A program made the translations under genes and the position numbers. A DNA stretch of 64,000 nt from Hemerocallis citrina. Its lineage: Eukaryota > Streptophyta > Magnoliopsida > Asparagales > Asphodelaceae. Location of the stretch: contig CM030360.1 in NCBI GenBank assembly GCA_017893485.1, positions 147,417,249 through 147,481,248 on the forward strand, read 5' to 3'. Under the pieces are notes generated by a model that worked only from the letters and a program-made list of their open reading frames with translations, had not been told where the DNA came from and searched no databases. Below, piece by piece: positions 1 through 11,539 of this stretch (its first letter is position 1; the number at the start of each line of letters is the position of its first letter).

Positions 1-1
1 C

Positions 2-1588
2 CGGAATTTCCGACCCCCTCAATTCGAGACCTACGATGGCGAGGGAGATCCTGCTGATCACATGGAGGGTTTCAAAACCCTCATGATGATTCACAGCGCC
101 TCGGATCCCCTGCTCTGCCGAGCCTTTCCTGCCACCCTTCGGGGTCCAGCTCGCGAGTGGTTCTCGAAGCTCGCCCCCGGCTCCATTTACTCCTTCGACC
201 AACTCGAGGGCAATTTTCTTACCCATTTTGTCACTAGCCGGAAGGCCGAAAGGACCAGCGCCTCATTACTTGGGCTCAAGCAGATAGAGGGGGAATCACT
301 CAGAGTGTTCGTCCGGAGATTTACCGCTGAGGCAAGGTCGGTCTCCTCCCTCGACCCAGGCGTCGCTTCAGCGGCATTCCGACACAACGTCCGTCCCGGA
401 CAGCTGAAGGCTTCTCTGGCCAAGAGACCCCCCGTCGACTTTCCCGACCTCCTTAATAGGGTCGAGAAATACATTAGGGCTGAAGAGGCCCTTAATCCCG
501 AAGATGCCAGGGATGCCACCGGGAAGGGAAAGCGGAAGACCGAGGAAGTCGAACCACCAAAGAAAGCTCCAAGGGACCCGGGGGCAATGAAGAAGGTCCC
601 GCCAGTCCCCCGCTTCGAGAGGTACACTCCCCTGACGCATAACATATCCGCCATCCTCTTGGAAATTGAAGACAAGGGCATTGTCCGACTACCCCCCCGA
701 TCTAATAACAACAAGAATCGAGATCAGCGCTTTTACTGCCGCTTCCACAGAGATCACGGGCACGAAACCGACCAATGCCGAGCCCTGAAAGACGAAATTG
801 AAGAACTCATTTCCAGAGGGTACCTCCGAGAGTTTACCCGAGAAGGCCCACGGGATCAGCGAGACGCTAGGAACCGGAGGCAATCGCCTCCGAACCCTCC
901 TCCAAACCAGACCCAGGGTCGGGACCCCGATTCCGAGGGAGCCGCAGATATCCCTTTCATCTTGCACTGTGTCCACGGAGGGCCGATGGGAGGTGAATCA
1001 AACACTTCCAGAAAAGCCTTCATCCGAGAGGTGAACGCTGTCAGAGACAACCCCTCGCCCAAACTGCAGTCAAGGCCGGTCTCCTTCTCAGGGGAAGACC
1101 TTGAAGGTGTTCGCTTGCCCCACTGCGATGCCCTCGTCATTAACCTCCACATGGCTAATTGTGAAGTCCGCAGGATCCTCGTCGACAACGGTAGCTCGGT
1201 GAATATTCTTTTCCTCGAAGCCTTCGAAAATCTCAGGTTACCCAGAGGCAAACTCAAGCTAGCCGGGTACACCTTGCACGGGTTCTCCGGCGTCCCTGTC
1301 GTAATAGAAGGGATTGTTACCCTCGACGTTACCGCCGGGTCGACTCCTATCAAGAGGACCGAATCCATGGACTTCATGGTGGTCAACGTCAAGGCGGCTT
1401 ACAACGCCATACTCGGCCGGCCTGGACTATGCTCCCTACAAGCGGTGCCTTCGGCTTACCATCTGAAGCTCAAGTTCCCCACCCCGCAAGGAGTCGGCAT
1501 CGTCCGAGGCAGCCAAGAAGCAGCGCGATCATGCTACATGACCACCGTCGGGGGAGGTGTGTTCCCCCTCGACGCCGAACGAGCATAG
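2..1588 (+). CDS. gag-protease polyprotein of a Tat/Retand-like retrotransposon (5' partial)
   Basis: The frame is open to the left edge and ends at TAG 1586-1588; the first ATG at 62 is internal, because in-frame codons upstream read FRPPQFETYDGEGDP, the usual start of the plant gag core. Visible parts (counted from that ATG): gag core with the LRGPAREWF and FVRRF blocks (about residues 25-90), a basic linker, a zinc-knuckle-like FYCRFHRDHGHETDQC (about 223-238), and a retropepsin-like segment with LVDNGSSVNILF and ILGRPGL (about 375-455). The usual active-site triplet D-T-G/D-S-G is D-N-G here, which is common in plant Tat/Athila proteins. The product would form the capsid and cut the polyprotein. 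There are no internal stops over more than 500 codons, so this part may be young. No RT follows. Confidence 0.85.
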   Translation, partial: RNFRPPQFETYDGEGDPADHMEGFKTLMMIHSASDPLLCRAFPATLRGPAREWFSKLAPGSIYSFDQLEGNFLTHFVTSRKAERTSASLLGLKQIEGESLRVFVRRFTAEARSVSSLDPGVASAAFRHNVRPGQLKASLAKRPPVDFPDLLNRVEKYIRAEEALNPEDARDATGKGKRKTEEVEPPKKAPRDPGAMKKVPPVPRFERYTPLTHNISAILLEIEDKGIVRLPPRSNNNKNRDQRFYCRFHRDHGHETDQCRALKDEIEELISRGYLREFTREGPRDQRDARNRRQSPPNPPPNQTQGRDPDSEGAADIPFILHCVHGGPMGGESNTSRKAFIREVNAVRDNPSPKLQSRPVSFSGEDLEGVRLPHCDALVINLHMANCEVRRILVDNGSSVNILFLEAFENLRLPRGKLKLAGYTLHGFSGVPVVIEGIVTLDVTAGSTPIKRTESMDFMVVNVKAAYNAILGRPGLCSLQAVPSAYHLKLKFPTPQGVGIVRGSQEAARSCYMTTVGGGVFPLDAERA

Positions 1589-1996
1589 ATTATGGCCCGG
1601 CTAAATGTAAATCTGTTTTTGTGTAAACCCTCGTGTGTAAAGGGCTGCCTTAGCGGCCCTCCCTACCTTATACTAAAAATACCCCTTTTTGTCCGAACCC
1701 AAATGTCTCGATAGTCTCAGTACGAGTCCGGACCGAGGGTCCTTCCTAAGGCCCCACTTCGATCCCTCGCGGAGCGGTGGAGCCAGACCTTGCCTCCGAC
1801 ATTGCGCGCTACACTACTGGTCGGAGCGAGGAAGGAGAAGGATTCTTTGTTCATACCCCTTTATTTTCGTTCCAAAGAGAAAAAATAAAACGAAAGAAAA
1901 ACAAAGACCGTTACAAGACCGCTCCACTCATCTCAAATCAGGAAGATCAGGGCCCCTCGGGCCCAACGAGGGACGAAGAGTACTCCGACCAGGCAA
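1589..1996. other. non-coding linker between gag-pro and the antisense genes
   Basis: I see no coding segment with family resemblance here. The stretch holds short reading frames only, an A-rich tract around 1880-1910, and GC-rich sequence leading into the 3' end of the antisense ORF. Confidence 0.5.
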
Positions 1997-2467
1997 CTAG
2001 GGGCCCCTCTCCTCGTTGTGGTATTCCTTAGCCTCAGCCACAATCGACACTCCAGCCACAGAACTCTGGGCGTCATCCGGTCGCGTCCGCTGCAACAGCA
2101 GCAGCGCAGAGGGAACCCCCTCCGCCTGTCGACCCGCGGAGGAAGAGAACGAGGCACCCAACACCGCCTTGTACCGAGGCATCTCCATCTCCTTCTCCAC
2201 AAAGACGTCGCGAAGTGACCCCCCAGGAGAGGGCCTCGGCACCAAGGTACTAAGCCCGGCCTGTCTAAGGTCCGCACCGCCGAGCTCCCGATCCCACATC
2301 GCCCTTCTCAACCGGCACGCCTCCACACTTAAGACTGCGGACTTATTCCGATAAAAGTTACAGGCAGTATCGGTGTCCCGAGCCCCCCTTCGATGACGAG
2401 CCAGCGCGGCCTCCAGGACCTTGACCTTACTCCGGAGCCACGCCACATAGAAACTACGGGAGTCCAC
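1997..2467 (-). CDS. small antisense ORF of the Retand-like element, unknown function
   Basis: A 156-codon frame on the strand opposite gag. I do not know its function. Its N-terminal half is rich in Ala, Arg and Glu and looks helical (EAALARHRRGARD, then LSVEACRLRRAMWDRE). The same pattern recurs in the second element at 14729-14940 (EAALARQRKQARD and [14 protein letters not shown]), at the same place downstream of the antisense gene, so the frame has been kept in two diverged copies and is unlikely to be chance. It may be a separate ORF or a terminal exon of the antisense gene at 2683-4887; that gene already has a good stop at 2683, so I treat it as separate. Confidence 0.5.
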   Translation of the reverse strand: MDSRSFYVAWLRSKVKVLEAALARHRRGARDTDTACNFYRNKSAVLSVEACRLRRAMWDRELGGADLRQAGLSTLVPRPSPGGSLRDVFVEKEMEMPRYKAVLGASFSSSAGRQAEGVPSALLLLQRTRPDDAQSSVAGVSIVAEAKEYHNEERGP

Positions 2468-2682
2468 CTCAGGGAGGAGAGCCGCGACCTAAAAGATAAC
2501 CAGCCAGCTCAACACACATTCTCAAGAAGATTCAGAAATGTCCGAGGTCAAAACAACCGGCCGGTCAAAAAACTTTTCTTGCCACTATAAATCCAGGTGC
2601 TTCTTACAAAAAATGCGGTGGCCGGTCCGCGGGAGGCAAATACAATCGAGGGAGAGAAAAAGAAAGATAAAAATTACACAAC

Positions 2683-4887
2683 TCATTGACCCACCTCCGC
2701 GTCGACGGACGGATCCACGGGTGCGTCGGCCGGTGGGTCGACGGCAGGCCCTTCTGCGCCAGGAGTCTTCGACGTCCCCTCGATCTCCATATCATACTCG
2801 AACTTGGACAAATCGAGGGCCGGGAAGAAGTGCCTCACGTGGCTGAGGGCCTTCGCATAGCTTTTGTCCTGGGCCGCGATCACCATCAGCTGGCCCGTAG
2901 TCAGCACCTCCTTCGCCTCCTTGGTGAACTTCGTCTTCAGGGAGGCCATCTTCTTCTCCCACTCCACGTCCTTGGCCTTGAGCTGGAGCTCCAGCTGCTG
3001 CTCCCTCTTATGCGAACCCTCGAGTTCGATCCGCATCTCCTTCATCTCCAGCTCGCTCTTTTCCGCTCGAGCTCGCTCTTGGGCTAGGGACGCCTCGTAC
3101 AGGTTCTTTATGTTGGCCCCCTGTATGCAAGCCTACAGCCAACGGCAGATAAAGATCAGGCCTCCGCACGAAAATCAACAAAGAGGGACATGGTCGACAG
3201 ACTTACCTGCACAGTGGCCTGCGCCAGGCGTGCGAACGCCACCTCCACGGGCTCGCCCTCCATCGCCTTGCGATCGCGGGGGGTCACCAGCTTTTCCACC
3301 ACTTCAACGGCTTGGGCCTCCTCTGTCAGGCGGTCCCCCATCCGAACCGACCAGTCTGGAGCCCACCGCTGCCGCAACAACTCCACCACCGGATCCTCTT
3401 CCTCGGCCTCGACCCAGGGACCTTTCCCCTTGTCAAGAACAGGGGCCCCCGCTAGGCCCTGACCCTTCGAAGCAGCCGCACCCTTGCTCGTCTCCGAGCG
3501 ACCCCTCTTGGTCCTCGGCTCGAGCTGGACCTCCGAGATGATTAGGGACGACCCCCTCGGCCTCTTCGCCGCCTCCTTCTCAGCCTTCTCCTTCCTCATG
3601 GCGAGCCTCTTTGCCTTGATCGACGCCTCGTCCATACCTGCGGGAAAAACCATTAAGAGCAATGAGCAAGAAAGCAAAAAAGGACCAAGAGAAAAGAAAC
3701 AACTACATACACATAACGGCTGGGCTCAGTCCAGCGCTCGCCAAATTGGTCTCCATCACCTCCGTCCAATCAATACTAGGTGACAGGCGGAGGCGCTCGA
3801 CAAACCCCCATTCATCGGCCGACAGATCCCCCTGCCTCGGCGGTTGGTAGTTCGGCTTGGAGTAGTTCCATCGAGTGGGAATGTCCCATGGCTCTTCACT
3901 CCGGATCACCAAATATTTCTCCTTCCATCCCTTAATGGAATCTGGGTGGTTGCGAACGACCTTCCCCCCACTCCGGGGAGAGATATAGTATACACCCTCG
4001 GCCGACGAGTTGACCATCAACATCGCGCAGAACACATTCAGCCGCAGGGGTACTTGCTATTCCTCGCACATCAGCACAAAGCAGATAATCTGCTTCCAAG
4101 AGTTCGGCCCGTACTGCATGGGCGCCAAGGAGGCCTAGTTCAACACGTCCCTAACGAACGGGTGGATTGGCAACCTCAGGCCAGAGATGAAAGCGTCCAC
4201 TGGGAAGACACAGTACCAAGCAGATAAGGGATCGGTGGGGCACAGAGTAGAGCTCGGCATCAGCAGTTCGTAACCAGGCCCTATATGATACGCCAGCTGC
4301 AGAACCTCCAAATCCCCGTCCTCCAAAACGGTCGAGATCGCGTCCATCATCACCCTCCTCCGGCTCGGCGAAGAGGGTTGCACTCCGAAGAGCTCTCGGT
4401 CAGAAAGGTCGTCGGGATACTGACGGAAATGCTTCGGCTGAACGGGCGAACCCGTCATCAAATTACGGAAAACAGGCGCCTGGCTCGAACCGCCGGTCCT
4501 CGACCCCGGTTTTCTTGAGGCCCTCTTCTCCTTCTTGACTCGCTCCGACAGTCCTCGACCCTGAACGGTGGATCTCCTCGCTATATCACCCTCGCCTCTC
4601 TCTTCGTCGGAAGGCAACTCCAGCACGCGAATGCCGTCCGAACTGTCGCCGGCTCCCTCCGACCCGCTACTCTCCACCACAAAGGGATGACGGGAGCGCG
4701 ACGGCCTCGTCTTGTGTACCGCTTCCCCCTCACCTGCTGAGTCCTCCAAAGAAACCAAGCCAGTAGGGCCCACAACGGGCACCGACTCCTCCTCGAACAC
4801 GGGCTCTTCCCACGACGTCGACGGAGAGTCAGGCTTTACTTCCCCCCTGGACGACGACGCCGACGAACCGGACTGAGCCCTATCCAT
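2683..4887 (-). pseudogene. antisense accessory gene with 'gypsy-type transposon' (Transposase_28-like) domain, three exons, broken
   Basis: Reads right to left. Exon 1 starts at ATG 4887 with a Ser/Glu-rich acidic region; around residues 157-250 it holds the plant domain annotated in Pfam as 'putative gypsy type transposon' (blocks GYELLMPSS, VFPVDAFISGLRLPIHPF). The frame then goes on through two TAG stops into PNSWKQIICFVL, SIKGWKEKYLVIRS and a P-R-Q-G-D-L region, to about 3703. Exon 2 (about 3637-3207) is basic, and ends at CAG|GTAAGT. Exon 3 (3122-2683) is a Glu/Lys-rich coiled coil of roughly 100 residues ending TGA. The first stop replaces Trp of a conserved L-N-W-A (TGG to TAG). The family is known only from plant retrotransposons; the function is unknown. 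A second copy lies at 15090-17628. Confidence 0.7.
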
Positions 4888-5050
4888 CTGTGCCTAAAGC
4901 TAAAACAAACTTACCAAACTAACCTGGGACCGCTTCGGGAGGGCGAGCCGAGTACGGTAAACTGCAAGAACAATCGCTGAAGGGTTGGGAGATTTTTTGA
5001 AGAAGAAAGCAGCGAGATTGAAGTGGGCGAAAGGGGAAAAGGGGGGAATA

Positions 5051-5060
5051 CTTATATAAG
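5051..5060 (-). promoter_or_regulatory. TATA box for the antisense gene
   Basis: CTTATATAAG lies about 165 bp upstream of the antisense ATG at 4887, with no gene between. The second copy has a TATA motif at 17772-17779, about 145 bp before its ATG. Both are followed upstream by a matching stretch (CTCCTCGACTTCCGCGA here), so an antisense promoter seems conserved in the family. Confidence 0.5.
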
Positions 5061-5995
5061 GGAAGAACGGCTCCTCGACTTCCGCGATTACTATTCACTG
5101 ATTGACGCACAACTGCCGCCTGGAAAATCGCGCCGCGTCCTCGAAACCTGTGCGGAGGACGTCATCAGACGCCAGACTGACAGCCCAACTCTGGGGTCGG
5201 TTCGGATGGAATACGCGACGGAGAAAACATTTTTACTTAAGGTTTAAGGCGTCGTCATATGACAGACGCCCCGGGCTCCAGCGCTCGACCAGTTCCCCTC
5301 TCACCCTCGAGCAGCCCGGGACTTACAGCTTCGGCAGCCGAAACCCCGAACAGTTCGAGGGTGGGACAGAAACCGCCATCGCCTGCAGCCCTATCAAGAC
5401 GGACTGGCCGACCCCCGATGGGAGGTGGTCCCCCCATCCGAGGCCCTTCAGCCCCAAGACCGAAATACGGTTGGTGCATCTTTTCGTCCGGATCTCTCCC
5501 GGGCCAAACATCCATGACAGGGTAGTCTGACCCGAAAAGGGATCCAGACGGCAAAACCACCACCAATCCGAGGCTCCTCTTCCACCAGCACGGATCTCGG
5601 CCGTTACCCCTCTCGCCCTGATCTCCCCTGGATCTGGCTGCCGTATCAAGGTCCATCAGATCCAAGAGAAGATCCGGGCGGCAGAGTAACCACCTCTCCG
5701 ACGCTGCTGGGGTCGAAAATATTAGCAAAAGACAGGCGTCCGCCGAAGCAGACACCTTTGAGGGCCAATGGGCCACCCTTGTTTTGATCATACCTGCGAT
5801 GGAGGGGAGAGGTATTTATAACCCCCCCCAGGGACTAACCGTTGGGGCGCGGGAAAGGTCAATCAACGGAAAACCATGCGCCATCTACATTTATTAGGCG
5901 GCGCCATTAAATGCCCCTAGGAAATTGGACCATCACACCGTTCTCGGAGAACCTTCAATGCTCCACAGGAATGGCGGGATATCCCCACTCAATCA
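5061..5995. other. non-coding stretch upstream of the antisense promoter
   Basis: GC-rich sequence. A 178-codon frame on - (5255-5791) shows no family resemblance and I do not call it. A second TATA-like motif (GGTATTTATAACC, about 5810-5822) is present and could drive transcription leftward or be chance. Confidence 0.4.
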
Positions 5996-7190
5996 CTCTA
6001 GGGCGCCAACCGATCGCCATCCCCCTTGTTAGCCCGTAATCCCTCCCCAGCTCGAGGTCAGGTCTAGCCCCAGGGTAGTCTTCTCAGGAAGGCTTCACGG
6101 CTCGCCATCGCCCTTGCCTTCCAGTAATCCCTCGCCAAGCTCGAGGTCAGGTCTGGCACCAGGGAGGTCTTCTCAGGAAGGCCAACGGCTCGCCACTCCC
6201 CTTGTTGGCCCGTAATCCCTCGACCAGCTCAAGGTAAGGTCTAGCACCAGGGTAGTCTTCTCAGGAAGGCTTCACGGCTCGCCATCGCCCTTGCCTTCCA
6301 GTAATCCCTCGCCAAGCTCGAGGTCAGGTCTGGCACCAGGGAGGTCTTCTCAGGAAGGCCAACGGCTCGCCACCCCCCTTGTTGGCCCGTAATCCCTCGA
6401 CCAGCTCGGGGTGAGGTCTAGCACCAGGGTAGTCTTCTCAGGAAGGCTTCACGGCTCGCCATCGTCCTTGCCTTCCAGTAATCCCTCGCCAAGCTCGAGG
6501 TCAGGTCTGGCACCAGGGAGGTCTTCTCAGGAAAGCCAACGGCTCGCCACCCCCCTTGTTGGCCCGTAATCCCTCGACCAGCTCGAGGTGAGGTCTAGCA
6601 CCAGGGTAGTCTTCTCAGGAAGGCTTCACGGCTCGCCATCGCCCTTGCCTTCCAGTAATCCCTCGCCAAGCTCGAGGTCAGGTCTGGCACCAGGGAGGTC
6701 TTCTTAGGAAGGCCAACGGCTCGCCACCCCCCTTGTTGGCCCGTAATCCCTCGACCAGCTCGAGGTGAGGTCTAGCACCAGGGTAGTCTTCTCAGGAAGG
6801 CTTCACGGCTCGCCATCGCCCTTGCCTTCCAGTAATCCCTCGCCAAGCTCGAGGTCAGGTCTGGCACCAAGGAGGTCTTCTCAGGAAGGCCAACGGCTTG
6901 CCACCCCCCTTGTTGGCCCGTAATCTCTCGACCAGCTCGAGGTGAGGTCTAGCACCAGGGTAGTCTTCTCAGGAAGGCTTCACGGCTCGCCATCGCCCTT
7001 GCCTTCCAGTAATCCCTCGCCAAGCTCGAGGTCAGGTCTGGCACCAGGGTGGTCTTCTCAGGAAGGCCAACGGCTCGCCACCCCCCTTCTCGGCCCGTAA
7101 TCCCTCGACCGGCTCGAGGTCAGGTCTAGCACCAGGGTAGTCCTCTCAGGAAGGCTCCTTGGCTCGCCCTCGCTCTAACCATCAGGATAA
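5996..7190 (+). repeat. 177-bp tandem array in the retrotransposon 3' untranslated region
   Basis: About 6.5 copies. The start GGCTTCACGGCTCGCCATC recurs at 6091, 6268, 6445, 6622, 6799 and 6976, exactly 177 bp apart. Each unit is two diverged halves of about 88 bp: one has CTTGCCTTCCAGTAATCCCT, the other CTTGTTGGCCCGTAATCCCT; both end in CTTCTCAGGAAGG. It is thus a two-part higher-order repeat. Variable 3' tandem arrays are known in plant Tat elements and can seed satellites. Confidence 0.95.
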
Positions 7191-7270
7191 CCCTCTCATG
7201 AAGGCCCGATGACTCGCCATCCCATTTCTACAACCATAAGCACTCCTCCACGGCTAGCTCCCGCACCCCC

Positions 7271-7287
7271 TGCAGGAGTGGGGGGCT
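7271..7287 (+). other. polypurine tract
   Basis: TGCAGGAGTGGGGGGCT lies directly before the LTR start, matching the tract GGGGTGGGGGGCT before the second Retand-like LTR at 19773. It would prime plus-strand DNA synthesis. Confidence 0.7.
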
Positions 7288-7291
7288 TGTG

Positions 7292-8081
7292 TGACAGGGT
7301 AAAAATGGCCTGAGGCCCAACCAGGGCCCGATACAATTCCCACTCAGAAAGATAAAGATAGCAACCTAGTTCGGCTCCGAACCACTTCAGGGTCGGCGCC
7401 GAACCTCGTGTTTGCCCTCACGGTACTGGCCTCCTCGTACCGACGAGCCTCAGTAGCCCTCGGAGTCCGATCCGGGACAGTCCCACAGGCCGTCCCCCCT
7501 CTCTGGCGGGGCAGAAGGATGACCTGGCGCAGCCTAGGCCCTCCGATCCCCCCCAGAAGCACAGGAGGCCCACGATGGGCCACGTCAGCTCCAAATACCG
7601 CCAAGGGTTTCGCCACGTCAGCCCTATACCACTCCTGGTATTGCCACGACCGCCCTAAACCCCCTGGGCTTTCTGCCACGTCAGGCCCACGGGCTTTCGG
7701 ATCCAGACCCGGCCCCCAAGTGGAACCAAACCCGGTTGGGATTCTCTATAAATACTAGACCCACACCCACCTTTTGAGGTAATCAATCTTTTGCCACTTA
7801 AATATACCTAGTTATTGCTACTCTCTCACAGAGACTGACTAGAGCGTCGGAGGGTCCGCCACCGGGATAAACCCCGGTGTTTCAGGACCGTCTGCAGGTA
7901 CACAAGACCTCGGATCCGACCCTTCCGATCCGAGCCCAGCCTTCAACATCTTTCCGAGCTCATCGTAGGTCCCAGAAGGTCAACCGAAGGTCGGCAGACG
8001 AGCGGCATTCTCCTTCAATACAAATTGAGTCCGAACTCACACCTGGTGCATCCACACGTCTCCCAGAAATAAACAGCATCA
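7292..8081 (+). repeat. 3' LTR of the first Retand-like element
   Basis: About 790 bp, starting TGACAGGGTAA right after the polypurine tract and ending AAACAGCATCA. A TATA box (TATAAATAC, 7747-7755) is followed by AGGTAATCAATCTTTT and GAGCGTCGGAGGGT, blocks also present in the LTRs at 8940-9529 and 19773-20380. The exact first base is uncertain by 2-4 bp (TGTGTGACAG). Confidence 0.85.
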
Positions 8082-8625
8082 AATAGAAATGTTGATTTTC
8101 ACGTGTTGTGCACGTGCAAATTTTTTATGTATATTTATTTATGTATTTTTATATATAAAATTTCTTTTGGTAGTATGAACAATTATTTTCTTCCTTTCCT
8201 TTATTTTTCTAAAAGCCTATTTTGTAAAGCCTAAAATATTATTTTCCTATTTTCAGCCCACTTTAATAATTTATTATTTTATTATTTTGGCCCACAAGTC
8301 TAACCCCACTATTTGTGAAGCCCACAAATTTAATTAATCATTTAAATTGTTACACTTGTCATGTAGACACAATTTATGTAAAATTGATTAATTAAAATTG
8401 TACAAATTTCAAATGGAGGGGTACTAAAGGGCACGTGCATGCACGTAGTGTGCATTGCACACCTATGGGAGGCTGGTTTGTGCATGGAGAAGATGGAGAG
8501 TGGGTGTGTGTGTACATGGGTAGTTATTTGATTGTGGGTGGTTGCTACAACTTCCCTTCCTATCCTAGCTATCCATCTTTAACCATCTAATGAAATTCTA
8601 GCCCTCCAATATATCCTAGAACTAG

Positions 8626-8902
8626 TATAAATACCCCCACCTACATGTATTCTACACTAAGAAATTATTGAAAGAAAGAATTTATATATGAGAGAATTAC
8701 ATAAAAGAGTATATAATTTGAGTGTTCTTTGGTGTGTCCCAACATTGGAGGTCGGCCCATCCCATCCACAAGAGAGCTCTCGGTTTTGGAAAGGGAGCAA
8801 GAAGGAGGACTTTTGCATCACAATCTAGGAGGAGAAGGCTACTCTCTCGCATTCTAGGAGACTCTAGGAGCTTTTAATTGGTTTTTCTCCAAAGAGGTGG
8901 GT
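8626..8902 (+). promoter_or_regulatory. TATA box and splice-donor-like motif of the Tekay-like LTR
   Basis: TATAAATAC at 8626-8634 is followed 260 bp on by AAAGAG|GTGGGTGTTTCTC (GT at 8897). The same pair is found in the other LTRs of this family in the window. A polypyrimidine tract and AG directly before the leader ORF at 12123 would make a matching acceptor. Splicing is my inference. Confidence 0.55.
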
Positions 8903-8939
8903 GTTTCTCATTGCTTCTACTATTAGAATGCATGTTAGG

Positions 8940-9529
8940 TGATATGGCTAAAAATGGGGTTAAATCGGAACCGTCCAGAGTGGGCGCGAATCTTGAAGTT
9001 CGGGGGGTAAAACGGTAATTTCACATACAAATGGGTCCGAAACGGGTACTGGATCTCCTTCTCACAGATCCAATAACCCACAAACGGATCCACTCCAATT
9101 GGGTACGGGTCCCGACCCGAGGCGAACCCAGACCAACAAGAGGCAAATCAGGGTCACTGATTTGACCAAGTCAACGGGCCTGATTTGCTCTCACCGGGAA
9201 TCAGGGATTAGTTTCCTAAACAGACTGTGAGGATTTTACTCCTGACAGTTACACAGGGAATCAGGCCCCTAATCACTCCCATGGCGACTATAAATACCTC
9301 CCCCTACCACTGTGACCAGGTAATCACTCTTTTTTCACCTAAAAGCTCTTTCTTAATCACCACTGATTACTGACAAGAGCGTCGGAGGGTGCGTCGCCGG
9401 AATCAACCCCGGTGTATCGCACTTCCTTGCAGGTAGCGGCAGGAATCAGAAGGCTCGGATCAGCTATTCAGGTTTCCTTCGAACTCAAAATCTTATCTGT
9501 TTACCCCCACACCGAAATCAGCGGTAACA
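8940..9529 (+). mobile_element. solo LTR of a Retand-like element
   Basis: 590 bp, TGATATGGCTAAAAATGGGG to CAGCGGTAACA, with TTAGG before and CTAGG after (5-bp target duplication with one change). It shares with the LTRs at 7292 and 19773 the TATA box (TATAAATAC, 9289-9297), AGGTAATCA, and GAGCGTCGGAGGGT followed by CCCCGGTGT. It carries no internal region, so it is a recombination remnant. Confidence 0.85.
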
Positions 9530-10150
9530 CTAGGTATATTTTAAATGAAATTATGTGAATTAACTAGTAAGAGATTGGAACCACGTTTGTTTAATTAAAG
9601 TATTTGAGTTGTAATATTAGAGATAAATTGATGGAATGATTACTAAGAGATAATTGTTAATTTTTGTAGTAGAATTCTCCATTTTATATGTGCCATATGA
9701 ATGTTAGAATAAATAAATAAGATTGTATTTGCAAACAAATGATTGAATGCATCATGTGTAAATTAGTTGATAAAGATAGAAATTTTATTCATTAGAAAAG
9801 ATGATTTTGTGTTCTAAAAACATAGTAGTTGTCAATAAGCAAGAGAACAATAATGTAGTGATTTTTGTGAGAACCTATCTTTAATTATGAATAATTATGC
9901 TTTAGTTCTCAAATGTCGAAATTATGAACATGGAATACAAACTAGGGCTAAAATGCATGTTTTAAAGAGTTAAAAATACTTATAAAAATATTGGTTGCTG
10001 TAGATTTGGGTGTATTTTAAATCTGAAAATTTTTGTTTTCAAAAGAGGAGAAAAAGAGACAATTTTTGTTTTGAGACTTCATGAATTATAGCTATGAACA
10101 GAGAGCAAAATCAAAACCCAAATTAATACTTTCAAAACGAAATGGCCACT

Positions 10151-10360
10151 TAGACCAACTAGTCGGTAGAGCTTTCGGTCGCTACAGTAGAGGGGAGGTC
10201 TTAAGTTCGATACTGAGGCTTTTCGTTTATTCTTTTGTTAAAAATCCGATTTTGCCGAGAGTCGATACTTGGGAACTATAACCCCTAGTTATATCGCCTT
10301 GGAGCTTTGGCGCGTTGGTCTTGTGCGTTGTCATTGGGTCGTTGGTTGTGGGTTCGAATC
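10151..10360 (+). other. two tandem tRNA-like A/B-box modules in the LTR
   Basis: Module 1: GACCAACTAGTCGGTAGAG (A-box-like) with TAAGTTCGATACT (B-box-like) at 10202-10214. Module 2: TGGCGCGTTGGTCTT with GGTTCGAATC at 10351-10360. Homologous pairs occur at 44181-44379, 47199-47426 (-) and 57851-58075. They are too degenerate to be tRNA genes. Confidence 0.45.
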
Positions 10361-11472
10361 CGGTTGGGGCTTTGGATTTAAAAAATGTTTTTTTTGGGGT
10401 TTTTTAATATTAATTAAGTTTTATAAATAGATTAAAAATTGGAAAAAATATGGAATTAATTATTGAAAATTATTTGGACTTTATGAGAAAAATTTGTATA
10501 ACTTTTGATAAAGTGTAATTGAGAAATTGATGCTTTTTGCAAGAAAGGACTTCGTTTTAAAATTAAAATTTGTCTTTTAAATAAAAGGAAAATAAATGAG
10601 ATTTGTGAGTTATAAAGATGACAATTAGAAATGAGGAATTTTAGAATGTTATGATTTTGCTTAATTAATTGGACTTATAACTTGTGCTTGTAGTAAGATT
10701 TTAAAATGAGAATAATAGATTTGTGAAACAAATGAATTACGGATTACTACTAGTTGAAATTTATTCTTACGCATAAATTGCACGTGAAGTTGACTTATTG
10801 ATTGTGATGAGTTATGAAAGATGTGAATACATGAATATTATGCTTATGAAAACATGAATTGTGATTAACCATGAAAAGACCTTATGAGTATGAAAAGCTC
10901 GATATTGTAATTAAGAGTTGAAATTGAGAATTAGGGTATAGCCAAGCCTTATACCGACAATAAAAGAAATGTGGAAATGATATTTGAAATGAGAAGACCA
11001 AGGTTTGGGTCATGTCAAATGAATGAATAAGACCGGTATAGTGGGAGTGCTACACTCTAAGGGTTTGATTTTATTCATGATTCACTTAAACTATGGATTA
11101 GATACATAGTAAAGATGTGATGAAAGTAAGAGAAAAATATTGAGTATGAGGGCCTTTGGATTAGTGGCGTGAGAGTATTCACAGGATGTACCATTATGCG
11201 TCATGACAGGGCATGGATACTGCTTCAGAGTACCGTCCCGGTGGCGACGCTCGTGGGGTGTTTGACGACTGCGGGTGGTGTCATGTCTATGGTAGGAGCT
11301 GAATTACCACAGGATGCCTGTATGATGAGTCATGTGATAGTGCATTGGGATTCCCTTCAGGGCACCTAGAAATGAGTTCGTTGGTCAGAAAACATCTAGG
11401 ATACTTACCGTAATTACACTAATAGATTAAGTCATGACGAGGGATTGAACCCTACAAGATGAAGAACGATTA

Positions 11473-11539
11473 AGGGCTTGCCCTCAGACCTATGTAGTAT
11501 GGGCTGCATAGACTCTGAACAAGTACGCATTAGTGTCAT
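11473..11539 (+). promoter_or_regulatory. conserved LTR block (about 67 bp)
   Basis: GGGCTTGCCCTCAGACC, TATGTAGTATGGGCTGCATA and AACAAGTACGCATTAGTGT in close order. The same block is in five other LTRs of the window at the same distance from the 3' end, while surrounding sequence differs. Role unknown; an RNA element in R-U5 is possible. Confidence 0.55.

Larger units (their letters stand above)
1..8081 (+). mobile_element. Ty3/gypsy LTR retrotransposon, Tat/Retand-like, 5' end outside window
   Basis: The element holds, in order, an open gag-protease frame on +, a multi-exon antisense gene on -, a long 3' untranslated region with a 177-bp tandem array, a polypurine tract and a 3' LTR. No reverse transcriptase, RNase H or integrase is visible between gag-pro (stop at 1588) and the LTR, so this copy is non-autonomous or deleted. 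Antisense ORFs and tandem repeats in the 3' untranslated region are known from the plant Tat clade (Retand, Ogre); assignment to that clade is by this architecture. It sits in the first bases of the Tekay-like LTR that resumes at 8082, so its other LTR and the target duplication lie left of the window. Confidence 0.85.

Noticed and set aside
187..1392. Long frames on - opposite gag-pro
   Set aside because: They are shadows of a GC-rich real coding frame; no family resemblance, unlike the antisense genes further on.
5255..5791. 178-codon frame on -
   Set aside because: No recognisable pattern, not shared with the second Retand-like element, in GC-rich non-coding sequence.
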